A stretch of 8,709 nucleotides of DNA from an uncultured beta proteobacterium. Lineage in GTDB: Bacteria > Pseudomonadota > Gammaproteobacteria > Burkholderiales > Rhodocyclaceae. Under the pieces are notes generated by a model that saw nothing but the letters and a program-made list of their open reading frames with translations, was not told the origin of the DNA and did no database searches. The stretch covers positions 1 through 8,709 of the forward strand of contig CAIZHL010000182.1 in the NCBI GenBank assembly GCA_903932755.1, written 5' to 3'. The position numbers and the translations under genes were made by a program. Positions 1-6,581 of the stretch are shown here, piece after piece (positions within the stretch are counted from its first letter, which is position 1; the number at the start of each line of letters is the position of its first letter).

Positions 1-1
1 G

Positions 2-1474
2 GGCAATTACTGGTCGAATAATTACATGAACAGCGCGTCCTTCGCCGCGCTGGGACTGATCTGCGGCGCCGGCAATCGCAAGGGGCAGATGATCGGTCGC
101 GGCGGCGGCCATCAGCGCGGCATGATTTCCGCACAGGGGAATCCCGACTGGCTCTCGCCCGAAAAACATCCGGGCCGGCGCAAGAAGCCGCTGAATCTCG
201 ACCGCTGGCTGATGGACGGCCAACTGCGCTTTGCCTGGGTTTTCGGTACGACGTGGATCGGCGCCATGGCCGCGTCGGACGAACTGGAACGCCACATTGC
301 GCGCCTGACCCGCGGCAGCCCGCACCAGCCGCAGCATGCAACGGTCGCCGCAGCGGCGGCGGCACTGATTGCGCGCGCCGATTCGGGCGGCATGGTGCTG
401 GTGGATTCCGACATCTATCCGGTCGAGCCGCTGGGCACGCGCTACGCCGATATCATCCTGCCGGCGGCGACCTGGGGCGAAGCCGAATTTACGCGCTGCA
501 ACGGCGAGCGCCGTCTGCGTCTGTACGGCCGCTTTTGCGATGCGCCGGGTGATGCACAGCCCGACTGGTGGGCTGTGCAGTCATTCGCCCGCCGCATGGG
601 CTTTGGTGACAAGTTTGCCTGGCGCAACGGCAACGACGTCTTCGAGGAAGCCGCGCGCTACAGCCGCGGAACGCCTTACGACTATTTCGAACTGGTCGAG
701 CAGGCGAGGCGGGAAAAAATCACGGGGCACGAGTATCTGCGCCGGCTGGGTGGCGATGGCATACAGACGCCGGTCTGGCGCCAGGACAATGCCATCGCCG
801 GCACCATCCGCCTGCACGATCCGCTCACCCGACAGGGCGAACCCGGAGCTTTCCGCAACAAGTTGCTGAATGCCTTCAATACCCACAGCGGGAAGGCGGT
901 GCTGCTCAAGACGCCATGGAATTTTCCCGGCTGGAGCGAGTTCTATGCCGCCGTGCAACCGCGCGGCGAGAAACAGGAACTGTGGATCACCAACGGCCGC
1001 ATCAACGAAGTCTGGCAAAGCGGCTTCGATGACCTGCGCAAACCCTATACCGCGGCTCGCGGCCTGCCGCAAATGCTGTTCATCAACCCCGAAGACGCCC
1101 GGCAGCGCGGCATCGCAAGCGGCGACAGGGTGCGGATCAGCAACGACACGGTGTATGTACAGACGGGCCTGCCGCTGGGCGTCACCGAACACGAGATGAA
1201 TTTCAACAGCCTGCTGGCGGCCGGGCATATCGGGATCACCCAGGGAAGTTTCGAGGCGATTGCGGTGCTCGATCCCGGCATGCGCCCCGGCGTTGCCAAA
1301 GCCGGCTTCAACGCACGCGGCAGCCACGCCAATGCGGTGAGCCATGCCGTTCCCGACCCGATGACCAACAACTATCGCTACAAGCTGGGACGGGGCCGCG
1401 TCGAGCGCATTGACGCGTCGGCGGAAAAGACCGACCTCAACGGGCCCAGCCTGAAGCCGCGCGGCCTTGCCTGA
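2..1474 (+). CDS. Molybdopterin oxidoreductase catalytic subunit, AioA/IdrA clade of the DMSO reductase superfamily (C-terminal part)
   Basis: Open from the first bases of the window, so this is the C-terminal 490 residues of a protein that should be about 800 or more residues long. The in-frame ATG at 26 is not the start, because family-like sequence (GNYWSNNYM) runs through it. Features resembling arsenite oxidase large subunits are a GGGHQRG motif (about visible residue 35), LPAATWGEAEFTRCNGERRLRL (about 153-174, in pieces), NGRINEVWQSGFDD (about 331-344), and a final barrel domain with INPEDARQRGIASGD. These belong to the region that holds the two pyranopterin cofactors. Known clade members oxidise arsenite or reduce iodate with a Rieske partner. 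The Fe-S and Mo-site region and any Rieske gene lie off the left edge, so the substrate cannot be assigned. There is a short poly-Ala run near visible residue 115. It converges on the regulator downstream, 33 bases away. Confidence 0.82.
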   Translation, partial: GNYWSNNYMNSASFAALGLICGAGNRKGQMIGRGGGHQRGMISAQGNPDWLSPEKHPGRRKKPLNLDRWLMDGQLRFAWVFGTTWIGAMAASDELERHIARLTRGSPHQPQHATVAAAAAALIARADSGGMVLVDSDIYPVEPLGTRYADIILPAATWGEAEFTRCNGERRLRLYGRFCDAPGDAQPDWWAVQSFARRMGFGDKFAWRNGNDVFEEAARYSRGTPYDYFELVEQARREKITGHEYLRRLGGDGIQTPVWRQDNAIAGTIRLHDPLTRQGEPGAFRNKLLNAFNTHSGKAVLLKTPWNFPGWSEFYAAVQPRGEKQELWITNGRINEVWQSGFDDLRKPYTAARGLPQMLFINPEDARQRGIASGDRVRISNDTVYVQTGLPLGVTEHEMNFNSLLAAGHIGITQGSFEAIAVLDPGMRPGVAKAGFNARGSHANAVSHAVPDPMTNNYRYKLGRGRVERIDASAEKTDLNGPSLKPRGLA

Positions 1475-1507
1475 TCGATGCGCGGCGCGCCGAACGTACT
1501 CCTGTAC

Positions 1508-2530
1508 TCACTGCTTGCGCAGAGTATCGGAGGGTAATTCGCCGAACATGGCGCGGTAATCGCTGGCGAAATGCGACAAATGCCAGAAGCCCCAGCGCGC
1601 GGCGACATCCTGTACCTGGGTCGTTGCCGGATTTGCGTTACGCAGTTCGCGGCGCGCGCCGTTGAGCCTGATCGCCCGCAGATACTGCACCGGATTGGTA
1701 TTGAGGACTTCCTGGAAGCAGTATTGAATCGTGCGCCGGCTGGTGTTCAGCGCGTTGCAAAGCTCGGCGATAGTCACGGGGTCGTGGAGGTGGCTCAGGA
1801 CGTATCTCCGCGCCTCTTCGACAATGGCCTTGCGCGCCTGATAGGTGGACATTGGCGCCGGTATCTCGTTGGCGGCATGGAGCGAGTCGCAGAGATGCCC
1901 CATCAGGGCGGAGTGGACGGTTTTCTGGACGGTCGGATGGGACAACATCACCGGGGTCGCGTCGAGGACTTCGAACAGCGAATCGAGAAATACGCGCAAC
2001 TCGGCCAGGCCGGACGGACAACGCATTACGGCGGGGTCATCGGACAGCAGACGCTTCGAGCCCGCCTCGGCCAGTGAGGCAACGACCTGCTGATAGGCAT
2101 CTTCGCGGACGGCAATGCCGACAACGTCGAACTCCCTGGGGCTTTGCAAGGAGAACTCGCTGCCCGGGCCGAAGGAAAACATGCTGTCGCCGCGCAAGGG
2201 TCGGTCGCAGAACGTGCCACCGCCGTCCACGGCCATCGGCACCCCGAACAGCCGCGCGCCGGCCCATGCCTGTCCCTGCTCGACGACTGCCTGCGTGGTG
2301 ACCTCGCGAAAAATCTGCATGTCGCCGATCCATACTTCCGACAGCGTCCCCTTGAAACCGCCCGGACTGATCTGGTCATAGCTCTGGTTCCATTTGCCGA
2401 GGTTGGCGGCATGCTCATCGACGTCGAGGGCCACCGATTTCCGATACGAATGCTCCTGCTCCGCCCCTTCCACCGAATGGATCGGAGTCTTGGGCAGCGG
2501 CAGTCGGCTCAGGGTTGCGGAATAAGGCAT
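1508..2530 (-). CDS. AraC-family transcriptional regulator, EutR-like
   Basis: A 340-residue DNA-binding regulator. The C-terminal AraC domain (about residues 233-340) shows both helix-turn-helix units: TIAELCNALNTSRRTIQ (about 253-269) and VQDVAARWGFWHLSHFASDY (about 306-325). The N-terminal half resembles EutR, the ethanolamine operon activator, for example WNQSYDQISPGGFKG and DMQIFREVT, where EutR (recalled from memory) has WQQIYDQLHPGKFHG and DIQVFREYT. Length also fits EutR (about 350). It is transcribed away from the amine dehydrogenase operon and shares a 247-base intergenic region with it, so control of that operon by an amine or its product is likely but inferred. The ATG at 2530 was chosen because it matches the family N-terminus. 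No Shine-Dalgarno sequence precedes it. A GTG at 2626 would extend the protein by 32 residues across candidate operator sites and looks less likely. Confidence 0.88.
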   Translation of the reverse strand: MPYSATLSRLPLPKTPIHSVEGAEQEHSYRKSVALDVDEHAANLGKWNQSYDQISPGGFKGTLSEVWIGDMQIFREVTTQAVVEQGQAWAGARLFGVPMAVDGGGTFCDRPLRGDSMFSFGPGSEFSLQSPREFDVVGIAVREDAYQQVVASLAEAGSKRLLSDDPAVMRCPSGLAELRVFLDSLFEVLDATPVMLSHPTVQKTVHSALMGHLCDSLHAANEIPAPMSTYQARKAIVEEARRYVLSHLHDPVTIAELCNALNTSRRTIQYCFQEVLNTNPVQYLRAIRLNGARRELRNANPATTQVQDVAARWGFWHLSHFASDYRAMFGELPSDTLRKQ

Positions 2531-2613
2531 CAGACGGCGATTATGGTGGAGACACCGCAAGTTTAATCCTAATGCAGCCAAGAATGCCTGAGCCGATGTC
2601 GTGCGGCACCGCA

Positions 2614-2661
2614 GCAAAAGCAACACTATTTTGCAGACCGCTCCGTTTTGCCAAATTTGGC
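2614..2661. promoter_or_regulatory. Candidate operator region: TTTTGC repeats and a 12-bp palindrome
   Basis: Within the divergent intergenic region, GCAAAA (2614-2619) and TTTTGC (2629-2634) form an inverted pair around 9 bases. A second TTTTGC (2646-2651) repeats the first directly at 17-base spacing. The last copy runs into the perfect palindrome GCCAAATTTGGC (2650-2661), which ends 2 bases before a possible -35 element. AraC-type activators often bind direct repeats next to or overlapping the -35, so this is a plausible binding site for the adjacent EutR-like protein. The repeats are seen directly; the function is inferred. Confidence 0.4.
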
Positions 2662-2663
2662 TA

Positions 2664-2690
2664 TTGAAGCGGCGGCAAGTCGCCTACACT
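2664..2690 (+). promoter_or_regulatory. Possible sigma70-type promoter for the amine dehydrogenase operon
   Basis: TTGAAG (2664-2669) and TACACT (2685-2690) resemble -35 and -10 boxes but are only 15 bases apart, shorter than the 17 preferred. A promoter with poor spacing is the kind that needs an activator, which would fit the operator-like repeats directly upstream. It would give a leader of about 80 bases before the aauB start. The call is weak and rests on pattern alone. Confidence 0.28.
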
Positions 2691-2777
2691 CGATTCCGTT
2701 CGGCACGGCTGCGCGCTCGGTTAAACAGGCACGCCGGGCAGTCACTCACAATTGGCTTTGTTCGAGAAAGGGCCGAA

Positions 2778-3929
2778 ATGCTTGCTGGCAAGATCAGGAA
2801 AATTTTTGCAGGCGCCATCATCGTCGCTGCGTCATGCCATGTGCAGGGCGAGGTTCCGATCGACAAACTGACGGTGCTCAACCTGCCGCCGGCTAGCCCT
2901 TACCGGCTGTACCTGTCAGACATGGTGATTTCCCACTTCGTCGACAGCAAACTGATGATCATCGACGGCGAATCGCTGAATGTCATCGGCCATGTGGCGC
3001 TCGGCATGACCGGGCACGCCACGCTGACTCCGGATCGCTCGGAAATACTCGTATCGACTGCCTACATGACCAAGCTGAATCGCGGCGAGCGCATCGGCCA
3101 GATGGATGTGTGGGATGCCACCACGCTCAAGCTGAAGGCGGAAATCAACGTTCCGCCGAAGCATTCACAGTCCTTTCCCTATCGCGGCAAGATCCGGACC
3201 TCGGCAGATGGCCGCATGGTCTTCATGCAGAACTCAACCCCGGCTTCGTCGGTGACTGTGGTCGATCGCGTTGCCGGCAAATTCGTCACCGAGATCGCCA
3301 CGCCCGGTTGCTGGATGATTTATGTCCCGCAGTCGGTGTCCGACCGCTTCTCGACAATGTGCGGCGATGGCACCATGCTTACCGTAAAGCTGGACGCCGA
3401 GGGCAAGGCACTGGAGCGGAAAAAGAGCGCCAAGTTTTTCGACGCAGACGACGATGCACTGTTTACGTCCGGTGCGCAAGCGGACGACAACTACACCTTC
3501 GTTTCGTTCAAGGGCAATGTGCAGACCGTCAATGTCGCCGGCGACGCTGCCGTTGCCGAAGCACCCTGGCCGCTGGCCACGGCGGCGGACGTCAAGGCCG
3601 GCTGGCGGCCGGGCGGCTACCAGCCCGTCGCGCTGCATGAAAAGAGCGGGCGCATCTTCGTCGCGATGCATGCCAAAGGCAAGGAAGGCAGCCACAAGAA
3701 TCCCGCCAAGGAGATCTGGGCCTTCGACCTGGCAGGCAAGAAGCGCATCGATCGCGCCCCGGGCCATCATGCCACGGTGATCGCGGCCAGCCGGGGTGAT
3801 GCACCGAAGGTCTTTGCCTACTCGACCGACAAGTCGACCCTGTCCGTATTCAATGCCACCGGCAAGCTCAAGCATCTAAAGACGGCCGGCCCCTTTGCCG
3901 AGTTCGCGACCCAGCTGGACGTCCAGTAA
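2778..3929 (+). CDS. aauB: Aromatic amine dehydrogenase heavy (alpha) chain, beta-propeller
   Basis: Large subunit of a periplasmic TTQ-dependent amine dehydrogenase, an alpha2beta2 enzyme that oxidises primary amines to aldehydes and ammonia. The 383-residue precursor has a Sec-type signal (basic start KIRK, hydrophobic stretch to about residue 19) and then a propeller domain. It resembles the Alcaligenes faecalis aromatic amine dehydrogenase heavy chain (recalled from memory) more than methylamine dehydrogenase: LNRGERIGQMDVWDATTLKL (about 100-119), WRPGGYQPVALHEKSGRI (about 276-293) and GKEGSHKNPAKEIW (about 301-314). C178 and C195 match the conserved disulfide pair (GCWM, MCGDG). The start at 2778 gives a proper signal peptide and is preceded by AAAGGG; the frame stays open upstream to 2601 without a plausible signal. 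C20 (AASC) is only a poor lipobox. The stop overlaps the next start as TAATG, which suggests translational coupling. Confidence 0.93.
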   Translation: MLAGKIRKIFAGAIIVAASCHVQGEVPIDKLTVLNLPPASPYRLYLSDMVISHFVDSKLMIIDGESLNVIGHVALGMTGHATLTPDRSEILVSTAYMTKLNRGERIGQMDVWDATTLKLKAEINVPPKHSQSFPYRGKIRTSADGRMVFMQNSTPASSVTVVDRVAGKFVTEIATPGCWMIYVPQSVSDRFSTMCGDGTMLTVKLDAEGKALERKKSAKFFDADDDALFTSGAQADDNYTFVSFKGNVQTVNVAGDAAVAEAPWPLATAADVKAGWRPGGYQPVALHEKSGRIFVAMHAKGKEGSHKNPAKEIWAFDLAGKKRIDRAPGHHATVIAASRGDAPKVFAYSTDKSTLSVFNATGKLKHLKTAGPFAEFATQLDVQ

Positions 3930-4489
3930 TGGGGGCATTTCCCATGCTCGATCCAGTTGCTGCCAGCGCCCTCTGCGCCGTTTTGTCGGTCATATTCCTG
4001 ACCGGTGCCTGGCAGAAACTGCGCGATCCGGCACTGTTCCAGGCCAATGTCGAGAACTACCGGCTGCTGCCGGATGTCCTCGCGAGGCCGGCAGCGATCC
4101 TGTTGCCGGTATGGGAACTGACGGCGGGTGTTCTTGTTCTGTTTGACTCGATGCGGGTGGCCGGTGCGGTGCTGGCGACAGGACTGGTGACGGTCGTTAC
4201 GGCGGCAGTAATCATCAATCTGCTGCGCGGCCGTACCGAAATCGACTGCGGTTGCGGCAGCCTCGGCGGCCACGTCGGCGATCAGACCTTGAACTGGGGG
4301 CTGCCGGCCCGCAATGGCGTGCTTGTGTTGGCAGCCATGCTTGTCTTGCGCGAAGACGCGGCCCGCGCCCTGGTCTGGATCGACTACCTGAGCGTTGCCG
4401 GCGGAACCCTCGGCCTGCTCGGCCTTTACGTCACGGCCAATCAGTTGATGGCCAACGCTCCCCGTTTGCATGCCCTGAGGAAACATTGA
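3929..4489 (+). CDS. aauE: MauE-family membrane protein for amine dehydrogenase light-chain maturation
   Basis: A 186-residue integral membrane protein with about five hydrophobic segments (near residues 10-28, 52-72, 76-98, 128-141 and 152-172). The family hallmark is EIDCGCGS (C107, C109) followed by a conserved RNG (128-130). MauE proteins are required, with MauD, for producing a stable light chain, probably by passing reducing or oxidising equivalents across the inner membrane for disulfide formation. That exact chemistry is inferred for the family. The ATG at 3929 overlaps the aauB stop (TAATG). An internal ATG at 3944, with GGGGG upstream, would give a start at MLDP and is a fair alternative. 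The aauD start follows 2 bases after the stop, and this gene's 3' end carries the aauD ribosome binding site. Confidence 0.9.
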   Translation: MGAFPMLDPVAASALCAVLSVIFLTGAWQKLRDPALFQANVENYRLLPDVLARPAAILLPVWELTAGVLVLFDSMRVAGAVLATGLVTVVTAAVIINLLRGRTEIDCGCGSLGGHVGDQTLNWGLPARNGVLVLAAMLVLREDAARALVWIDYLSVAGGTLGLLGLYVTANQLMANAPRLHALRKH

Positions 4490-4491
4490 CA

Positions 4492-5085
4492 ATGGCTGAA
4501 GCCCTGGTTGTCTCCAACATCATTCTCTGGATCGTCGTGCTTGCCCTGCTGCTGGCCGTGCTGGCGCTGGCACGACAGGTCGGCATCCTTTACGAGCGGA
4601 TCGCGCCGATGGGCGCCCTGATGCTCGACCATGGTCCCAAGGTCGGCGACATGGCGCCGGTGTTCAATCTCGAATCGCTTGGTGGCGGCACCCTGAGCGT
4701 AGGTCTTGCCACCGGCAAGAAGAGCCAGTTGCTGTTCTTCCTCTCGCCGACATGCCCGGTCTGCAAGAAGCTGCTGCCGGTCCTGAAGTCGATCAAGAAC
4801 GTGGAAGCCAAGTGGCTGGATGTCGTTCTCGCCAGCGACGGCGATCGCCCCGAACATGCCGAGTTTTATCGCAAGGCAGCTTTGACCGAATTTCCCTACG
4901 TCCTGTCGACCGAGCTCGGCATGGCCTTCCAGGTGGGCAAGCTGCCCTACGCCATATTGATCGGCGACGATGGCCGGGTTCGCGCCAAGGGTCTGGTGAA
5001 TTCCAGGGAACAGCTCGAAAGCCTATTCGCCGCCAAGGAACTGGGTGTCGCTTCGGTACAGGAATACATTGATCAGCAAGCCTGA
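4492..5085 (+). CDS. aauD: MauD-family membrane-anchored thioredoxin-like protein
   Basis: A 197-residue thioredoxin-fold protein anchored by one N-terminal membrane helix (about residues 6-27), so its active domain faces the periplasm. The redox motif is CPVC (88-91) within SPTCPVCKKLLPVL, which is characteristic of MauD. The expected cis-proline is P152 (KLPYAIL). MauD is needed for correct formation of the many disulfides of the amine dehydrogenase light chain; without it the subunit is degraded. The ATG at 4492 was chosen because GAGGAAA lies just upstream and the resulting protein starts directly before the membrane helix. The frame stays open to 4252, but that part overlaps aauE and looks like a shadow. 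It sits between aauE and aauA in the order conserved in mau and aau clusters. Confidence 0.93.
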   Translation: MAEALVVSNIILWIVVLALLLAVLALARQVGILYERIAPMGALMLDHGPKVGDMAPVFNLESLGGGTLSVGLATGKKSQLLFFLSPTCPVCKKLLPVLKSIKNVEAKWLDVVLASDGDRPEHAEFYRKAALTEFPYVLSTELGMAFQVGKLPYAILIGDDGRVRAKGLVNSREQLESLFAAKELGVASVQEYIDQQA

Positions 5086-5111
5086 TTCGACGGGATTGCA
5101 AGGAGACTGAA

Positions 5112-5651
5112 ATGCAATGGTTTGACAATTTCTTCGAGACTCGCAGCCGCCGCGCGGCGCAATCGATTTCCCGCCGCAGTGCGGTGGCACGGCTCGGCAA
5201 GATGCTGGTGGGCACCGCCATCCTGTTGCCGGTGCTGCCTTTCGATCGCGTCGGCAGGGCGATCGCCGCAGAAAAGGCAGCCAAGGCGAAGGACAAACGC
5301 AACGACGACACCGCCTGCGAATACTGGCGTTATTGCGCGCTCGACGGTTTTCTGTGTACCTGCTGCGGCGGCACGATTTCCTCCTGCCCGCCGGGCACCG
5401 AAGTTTCGAAAGTCACCTGGGTAGGCACCTGCCATAATCCCAATGACGGCAAGGACTACCTGATCAGCTATAACGATTGCTGCGGCGGCGTTACCTGCAA
5501 TCGCTGCGGCTGCAATTTCAACGAAGGCGAGCGGCCGGGCTACCGCATGGGTGTCCATAACGACATCAACTGGTGCATGGCCAACAGCTCGAATTCCTAC
5601 CACTGTACCGTGGCCGCAGTCGTCGGCACGGCCGAAAAGACCAAGGGCTGA
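5112..5651 (+). CDS. aauA: Aromatic amine dehydrogenase light (beta) chain, TTQ cofactor subunit
   Basis: The 179-residue catalytic subunit precursor. W103 (VTWVGTC) and W154 (DINWC), 51 residues apart, match the two tryptophans that crosslink into tryptophan tryptophylquinone (W57/W108 in methylamine dehydrogenase, W109/W160 in A. faecalis AADH). D122 in YNDCC, 19 residues after the first Trp, matches the catalytic Asp128 of AADH. There are 14 cysteines: twelve fit the six disulfides of the family, and the extra pair C85 (TCCGG) and C129 is shared with AADH as I recall its sequence, favouring AADH over methylamine dehydrogenase. The long N-terminus holds SRRSAVARLGK (about 20-30) and then a hydrophobic stretch, a twin-arginine-type signal as in MauA. 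AGGAGA (5101-5106) sits 5 bases before the ATG. The next gene starts 2 bases after the stop. Confidence 0.96.
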   Translation: MQWFDNFFETRSRRAAQSISRRSAVARLGKMLVGTAILLPVLPFDRVGRAIAAEKAAKAKDKRNDDTACEYWRYCALDGFLCTCCGGTISSCPPGTEVSKVTWVGTCHNPNDGKDYLISYNDCCGGVTCNRCGCNFNEGERPGYRMGVHNDINWCMANSSNSYHCTVAAVVGTAEKTKG

Positions 5652-5653
5652 GG

Positions 5654-6112
5654 ATGCATGGGCGCAGACTCATTTCGGCAGGCAGCATCGCTTTGCTGAC
5701 GCTGGCCGCCAGCGGACCGTTGCATGCCGATGGAGCCAAGCTCTATGAGGCGAACTGCGCGGTCTGCCATCAGCCGGACGGCAATGGCAGCGAGGGAATC
5801 GCACCGCCGCTGGCAGAGGTGCTGGCGAAGCGGGCGCAGTCGGCCGCCGGGCGTGAGTATCTGGCCCAGGTGGTGGTGTCTGGCATGGTCGGCACCATAA
5901 CGTCGCGCGGGATCAAGTACAACGGCAACATGCCGGCCGCAAACCTGTCCGACCAGGAACTCGCCGCGGTGATGGGCCATGTCCTCAGTACATTCAACAA
6001 GGTTTCACAGCCGATTCCTGCCGAGTTTTTCAGTGCGGCCCGAGCCAAGGCCCTTTCGCCCTCCGCGGTGCGCCAACTGCGCGAGCGAGTTCTTGCGGAA
6101 GTCGGGGAGTAG
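5654..6112 (+). CDS. Exported monohaem c-type cytochrome (class I)
   Basis: A 152-residue protein with a Sec signal (MHGRRLISAG, then a hydrophobic run, cleavage probable after LHA at about residue 25). The haem-binding motif is CAVCH (35-39), followed by GNGSEGIAPPL, and M93 in NMPAANLSDQEL is the likely sixth haem ligand. This is a normal His/Met class I layout. The tail after about residue 115 is longer than a minimal cytochrome c and predicted mostly helical. Position directly behind aauA suggests it accepts electrons from the TTQ enzyme, either directly or after a copper protein such as azurin encoded elsewhere. A small monohaem cytochrome also follows aauA in A. faecalis, as I recall. 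The ATG at 5654 was chosen because it gives the signal peptide and lies 2 bases after the aauA stop, with GAGG overlapping that stop. Confidence 0.9.
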   Translation: MHGRRLISAGSIALLTLAASGPLHADGAKLYEANCAVCHQPDGNGSEGIAPPLAEVLAKRAQSAAGREYLAQVVVSGMVGTITSRGIKYNGNMPAANLSDQELAAVMGHVLSTFNKVSQPIPAEFFSAARAKALSPSAVRQLRERVLAEVGE

Positions 6113-6121
6113 GGCGTGGCG

Positions 6122-6556
6122 ATGGGTTTCTTGCGTTGCCTCCTGGCCTTTGGCATGACGACATTGCTCGCTTCTGCCACCATTGCCAGCGAGCGGGAAC
6201 GGATCAACTATCTGCTGCATTGTTCCGGCTGCCATCAGGCCGACGGCAGCGGCAGTCCGGAAAGCGGCATTCCCGACATGCGTGGAAGAATCGGGCATTA
6301 CCTGCGCCTGCCGGAAGGGCGAGCCTACCTCGTGCAGGTGCCGGGTACGTCGCAGTCGTCCCTGAACGACAGGGATACTGCGACCTTGCTGAACTGGATG
6401 GTAAGTACGCTGAGTGGCAAGGAAGTTCCTGCAGACTTTGCACCTTACACGCGGGACGAGGTGACCCGGCTACGCGGGAATCCGCTGGCCGACGTATCCG
6501 CGGCACGGACACAGGTGATAACGCGATTGCAGCAAATGGGTTACCGAAATGAATGA
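6122..6556 (+). CDS. Exported monohaem c-type cytochrome lacking the usual axial Met segment
   Basis: A 144-residue protein with a signal peptide (hydrophobic to about residue 22, cleavage near TIAS) and one haem motif, CSGCH (34-38). The overall pattern repeats the preceding cytochrome: CxxCH-QxDGxGS, then P-DMRG, GRAYLVQVPG, LNDRDTATLLNWMVSTL, and an acidic/helical tail ending in RLQQMG. Compared with its neighbour it is about 12 residues shorter just after the VQVPG segment, where the NMP ligand should be, so the sixth haem ligand is unclear; M53, H59, M93 or nearby tyrosines are possibilities. It is probably an ancient paralogue with a different redox role. A GTG at 6116 with GGGGAG upstream is an alternative start, adding two residues. 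The stop lies in the short gap before the DUF1329 start. Confidence 0.85.
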   Translation: MGFLRCLLAFGMTTLLASATIASERERINYLLHCSGCHQADGSGSPESGIPDMRGRIGHYLRLPEGRAYLVQVPGTSQSSLNDRDTATLLNWMVSTLSGKEVPADFAPYTRDEVTRLRGNPLADVSAARTQVITRLQQMGYRNE

Positions 6557-6581
6557 TCTGTCAATAAAAGGGGGAAGTGAG

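Noticed and set aside
581..1345. Long minus-strand open frame (254 codons) opposite the molybdoenzyme gene
   Set aside because: It lies wholly within a well-supported gene on the other strand, has no recognisable domain, and is the expected by-product of GC-rich codon use.
1475..1507. Possible bidirectional terminator between the convergent genes (GC-rich inverted bases near GGCGCGCC and a GTAC-TCCT-GTAC repeat)
   Set aside because: Stems are very short and there is no T tract on either strand, so an intrinsic terminator cannot be supported.
2601..2777. N-terminal extension of aauB to the upstream GTG at 2601
   Set aside because: It would put 59 residues, including candidate promoter and operator sequence, before an evident signal peptide; the ATG at 2778 is far more natural.
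2836..2840. Lipoprotein signal (AASC) in the heavy chain
   Set aside because: The -3 residue is Ala rather than Leu/Val/Ile, and known heavy chains are soluble periplasmic proteins.
4252..4491. Longer MauD form starting inside aauE
   Set aside because: The extra 80 residues are Arg/Pro-rich out-of-frame translation of aauE, whereas the ATG at 4492 has a good ribosome binding site and starts at the expected membrane helix.
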